A stretch of DNA of 64,000 bases, from positions 13,599,543-13,663,542 of the forward strand of contig CM052355.1 of the NCBI GenBank assembly GCA_028551475.1, read 5' to 3'. The position numbers and the translations under genes are program-made. The notes below the pieces were generated by a model that searched no databases, was not told where the DNA came from, and was given only the letters and a program-made list of their open reading frames with translations. The DNA comes from Casuarina equisetifolia. Lineage: Eukaryota; Streptophyta; Magnoliopsida; Fagales; Casuarinaceae. Below are positions 59,601 to 64,000 of this stretch, in pieces (positions within the stretch are counted from its first letter, which is position 1; every line of letters starts with the position of its first letter).

Positions 59601-62600
59601 CATGATGATCAATGATAAAACCAACAAGATCAACACATTCTATCCGAGTGCGATTGTTCTTTGATCTCAAACCCTCCAAAATATAAGGGAAACATTTTGA
59701 TGCAGTCCATATAGTCACAACTTGCTTGGTTAGCTCCCGCATTTTTTCTCGTACTTTCTCAATGTTATGCCCCGACTGCAGCAAAACATAAGGGTCAGAA
59801 TTTTCCTCCATAACAATATTTTAACTTGCACCAAGCAGATATTGCATCGAACATGACACATCTAAAAGAAAGCTCTAACACTAACTACTATAGACAGCCC
59901 AATGACAAAAAAGAAGAATAATGTCAAGTCAAGTTTTGAAAAATGAATACAAAATAATGTTATAGACAGGCTTCTAAATTCATCCAATCAGAAAATATAA
60001 TGAACCTTCTCTATTAAGCATGGAAGAAAGATTGCCGCTTCAGACTCGGTCAAAGAGTAGGACTCATCCTTCAAGGTGTCAAAAAGCTCAGGAAGAAATT
60101 CTAGCACCTGTTTGTTTCAACAGAAAGTGGTCACATTGCTTATAACAGATACATTACATTTTAACCCAAAGAAACAAACAAAAAAAGTAAGACAGCACCA
60201 ACGAAGAAAAAGAGAAACACCCCACCTTCAACAGGCATGTTGTGTTCGATTTACAGAATTGCAAAACAAACCACCTCAGAAGTATATCAAGAACTTCAAT
60301 TATTTCCTTTGTCGTTGATGGAAGTGCCTGAAATGTTTACAAAAGATTCATATATAAATAAACTTAATATAATCGATTAAATATCAGCATTAGAGAACAT
60401 AAGAAGCAAAACACCTTCTGCAACATCTCAAGCCCATCCACTTGCTTCTTAAAGTCTGTACTTAGAAGCCGCCTATGCAAATCCTCTCTGAAGTACCTCG
60501 TCATATCATTCTATCATAAAAGGCAGGACTTAAAGATCTCAACTTGGAGGTAAATAGGAAGACTGGATATCATTCCATAAACACCATACAAACACAAACC
60601 TCCAGATCTTGAATCTGCTCTATTCGTGGCTCCTCAAACTTGAACCTACGAACTACCGTTCTTTCCCGATCCTCCTGCATATCAAACCACTCCATATGAC
60701 ATATAATCTAATGCATCTCAGATTCTATACGAGTTTCAACTTTCAAATTTCAGCTGATGTACCTTGTTGGAATCCTTTAAATTAAACAAGGCCTGTGACT
60801 GTACAGTTATATCCTGAACAGACATTATTGCTTGTGTCTTCAAGCCCTTTGTCACAATGGCTCTCTTTCCAGACCAGGAGATACATAATCAATAGTCATT
60901 ATATTGAAAAAATAATAGGTTGCAGAGGGCACTATAACATACCGAAGATATATTTCTATTTCCATGCTTCATTACACCATTTGACATAGATTTTCCAACC
61001 TTTGAACTGCTTTTTGATGCTGCACCAGTTGCCATTACTTTTACCGGCTCAAATGATTCTGAGAGAGGGGCTATATTAGCATACAAACAACTAACCAAAA
61101 AGAAAGTTAGAAAAGTGACTGACAAAGCCACCTTGAAAATCTGCAGAAGGTTTCAGTCGTTCCAGAACAAGAGCTAAAGCTGGTCCATGTATATCCTTAA
61201 GATTCTTTTCAATCTGAAAAAAAAGAAATACCAAGAAACCATTCAGGGACCAATCGTATCTCAGATGAATTATATGAAGCACCAGAGTTCTATCAAGCAG
61301 ACATACTGTTTCGTGTCCACAGACTCTCAGAATTTCAATAAAGCATGCCTCTGCTGCTTTTCGAACATCCGATGATTTATCCTAAGAAACAAGTGGAAAA
61401 TATACATACAAAAAGTTGTAATTGGGAAAAGTTTCACAAAGAAATGACTGAAAATTACTCTTTCCTTAACCAATTCTTACCGTCATAGCTAAACAAGCTG
61501 GTTTCAACAGATATACTGCATCCGAAAAATCACTTAATCCAGACAGTTGCTTTGACAACCAATCAAATAGATCCTTACGGCCTTCTGCCCCAATCTTAGT
61601 GTCGGTCAATGCTGCAGTAATGCTAGGAACCTACAACAAAAACATTGTCACAAAATCTGACACTAAAACAACATACCTACAACACACCAGATTAAATAAA
61701 TAGTTACCATTTTATCAAGATGGACTGCAGCCAGCCAGGAATCTAAAGCAGTCAAAGTGCATTCTCTCATATGTTTTTTATTATCACCAAGACATCTTAA
61801 AACATCAGACAGAATTCCCTGTGATAAAAGCAATTCATAATAACTCTTGACGTTTCTAAAAGAAAATGAAAATCATATAAGATTTCAGTAATTATTGACT
61901 AAGGGTAAACGAACCTTGCTTGACTTCTCAACAGCTGGCCCCATTGCAGAGGCAACACTGCCAATAGTTGATAAGGTAGCCATGACTAAATTTTTGTTGC
62001 TGTCTGATAGACGACCCTTAAGAGCCCCAAATAACTCAACTGGCAGTCAAAACCAAAATGATTGTTTAACCAATTGACTAGGTTTCAAAGTGAAAGGTAA
62101 GCACAAAAGGAATACTGTTATAGACGCACAACAAGCAGCATAAACAGCCTCTCAAACTCTAAAAGCAGAATAACATCATGCACAATGGTTTCACACCTGT
62201 TCCAGTTGGCTGAATTCTCTTATTAGCCTCTTCCAAAATCTTATTGACAGTTTCAATTGCCTCTAAGCGAACCTGATACAGAGAAAATTTTCAGAATCCA
62301 AATAACTATATGCAATTAATGACTTCTCAAATCAGTTACTAAGCATCCAAATAAGCCAGTAGAATAGCATAAACTAAACTGATTTAGATATACACAAAAA
62401 ACCAAACCTTCCAATCAGGACTTTCCAAGCTCTTCAGCAGAGCAGGGGTGGTCTTTCCACTGATATCTTCACGTGGAAGGCCATCTAGCCCGCCAACTGG
62501 CATAGATGAATCCGATTCTGATGCCCTAATGGTCTTCTTTGGAACTGCAGAAGCACCCTGAAGGAGAATACTACACTCAGTAAACCATAAACAAAAAAGA

Positions 62601-63830
62601 GATATGGAGCAATGAAAAGAAACACAATATACCTCAAACAGGTTTTTTTCAAACTCACTATCAAGTGCACTAAGCAGTGCAGGTTTCACGTCTGTAAGAA
62701 ATCCTCTAATATCTGCAAAGAAGAAAATAATTCAGAACCTTAAAAGTAAAGGTCAAGTAGATGGACAGTTGCAATAAATGACTAGTCACCTGGACCAACA
62801 AATTTGTGCGCGACACCTAAGAGTTTAATCGTAGCATTCCTAGTGGCAGCCACACTAGATTGCAATCCAATTTCTTTGCAGAAATCAATTAGATCCTGCA
62901 AAATTACAGTGAGACTTTAAATAATGACAATACCAGAGTCTGTTAAAAAACCCAGTAGCAAAAATACAAAAAGACTGTACATGACTCTAATGTTGGTACA
63001 GAGCTGAACACCTTGAGTTTCAAATGTGATACACCAAAGTCTTCCACCGCTGAAACCATCCACAATATTCCCTCACTGAGAACCTTTGGATTCTTATGCT
63101 CCTTCATAATTTTGTACAGCTACAACAAATAACAATTTTTCAACTGTTATTTTATACACAAACAAGCACAGCACATCCTTCACCTTTGCTAAAGTTGACA
63201 CTCTTCACATACATACTATGGGCCACGTGTGGTAAGAATTGCTTAAACTAACGATACTTACCCTTTCAAAAATAAATCCAGGACCTACTGCTTCAGTAAA
63301 GGCAGTGAGGCATTTCATGGCATGAGCACGAGTCTTAATATCAGCTACTCGTTCACTTATACCTGTCGATCAGGCATTCAATTTTGGGTAAGATAAAAGT
63401 TGACTTGATAACATTCATTTAGCCACAAGAAAAAACAGCATACTAGCCATAGAAATATACATCACAGCCACTTGGCAAATTGAAATAAAGCCAATCATGA
63501 ATCTAAGCTGTAAACTCAAATATATGAAGACCACCCACCTAACAAGCAAAGCACCACACATTTCTTTGGAAACTTTGTCACTGTAGAAGCTAAGTACGTA
63601 ATAATTTCAATAACCTGTTGCTGAACCTGCATTGATCCAATTAAATGGTTCAGAACTAAAAAGGAAAAAGGAGAAAACATGAATCTGCCAGACAGAAAAA
63701 GCAAAAGCCTCGAGTACCTGAACATTTTTCTCACTCCAACCAGGCAAAACACATAGTAAACGAATCAAAATCTCCACTGACTGGTCAAGCTCCTGTAGAT
63801 TTTCCACTTGTTCTTTCAAAGAAGAAATTG
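53686..63830 (-). CDS. MOR1: MOR1/GEM1 microtubule-associated protein (XMAP215/ch-TOG family), C-terminal part
   Basis: A cytosolic microtubule polymerase; TOG domains bind tubulin and organise cortical, spindle and phragmoplast arrays. 36 GT-AG exons, minus strand: 63830-63718, 63626-63539, 63362-63262, 63119-63012, 62895-62790, 62712-62633, 62557-62408, 62272-62197, 62039-61915, 61818-61708, 61630-61481, 61381-61307, 61213-61132, 61058-60943, 60864-60763, 60674-60600, 60510-60415, 60327-60226, 60107-60006, 59775-59593, 59488-59377, 59066-58990, 58923-58844, 58214-58152, 58003-57877, 56953-56831, 56716-56639, 56496-56338, 56253-56095, 55548-55451, 55276-55120, 55032-54916, 54813-54718, 54583-54512, 54342-54060, 53960-53686. 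They sum to 4,217 nt in frame: 1,404 residues of about 1,980-2,030, covering roughly TOG3-TOG5 and the plant C-terminus. Diagnostic stretches are 'IVASLTAERDGEIRKAAL', 'LDRILQSIHLYLQDLGMEEI' and the end 'GLQARMERLKSGTIEHL'. The N-terminal third lies beyond the right edge; 63831-64000 is intron. Confidence 0.96.
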
Positions 63831-64000
63831 CTGCAACAAAATTTAAGTTTTAGTAAATACAAGCTCAGAGAGAACTTCAATGGACAGACTAAGGAGAAAC
63901 CTCAGGGTGGATGCAAAGGAAGGTAGTAAGCTCTAAACAGATTTTTTTTTTCTTTCTATATATCTAATGTACAAAATAGTTAGCACAGTTTCAGCCAATG

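Noticed and set aside
1..64000. CRISPR array, bacterial operon, phage or tRNA/rRNA genes
   Set aside because: No regularly spaced direct repeats, no prokaryotic gene structure, and no tRNA cloverleaf or rRNA sequence that I could recognise by eye; a tRNAscan run would be needed to exclude tRNAs fully.

Overview
This window is nuclear DNA from a flowering plant, most likely a woody eudicot. Four lines point there: a chloroplast-targeted nuclear gene (PsaF), intron-rich plant-type genes with GT-AG introns (cyclin T1 and MOR1), a plant group III patatin-like gene, and a background of degraded plant retroelements including an endogenous caulimovirid. The species cannot be named from the sequence. 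I found no bacterial-type operon, CRISPR array or phage.

Layout. 1-11.5 kb is a repeat block. It starts with a broken LINE on the minus strand and a Ty3/gypsy integrase tail. A long endogenous pararetrovirus copy follows (about 3.0-11.5 kb, plus strand), whose leader region is split by a 1.67 kb solo LTR. 12.7-13.4 kb holds intronless psaF on the minus strand. 14.4-25.8 kb holds a cyclin T1 gene on the minus strand with six coding exons, an intron in its 5' UTR and a GC-rich first exon. 26-33.3 kb holds unresolved sequence, one candidate orphan exon, a second caulimovirid RNase H scrap, a degraded Ty1/copia copy lacking its reverse transcriptase, and a second copy of the cyclin T promoter and 5' UTR. 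34.6 kb carries a 73-residue membrane protein gene beside a (GA)n tract. 37.1-39.1 kb carries a three-exon group III patatin-like gene. 39-53.6 kb is gene-poor, with copia LTR ends, a LINE ORF1 remnant and tandem repeats. 53.7-63.8 kb holds the last 36 exons of MOR1 (XMAP215/ch-TOG family) on the minus strand, running off the right edge.

The intact genes are unrelated housekeeping functions: photosystem I electron donation, transcription elongation (P-TEFb), lipid-related patatin-like activity and microtubule dynamics. I see no shared pathway. All lie on the minus strand, but they are spaced kilobases apart and have separate promoters.

Exon joins were checked by arithmetic. Cyclin T sums to 1,794 nt (597 aa), the patatin-like gene to 1,278 nt (425 aa), and the MOR1 part to 4,217 nt (1,404 complete codons plus stop), each with consistent phase. 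The most unusual items are the duplicated cyclin T promoter containing a perfect 28-bp palindrome, the 56-nt inverted repeat in the viral leader, and the non-canonical active site of the patatin-like protein. I did not find a convincing new biological system.
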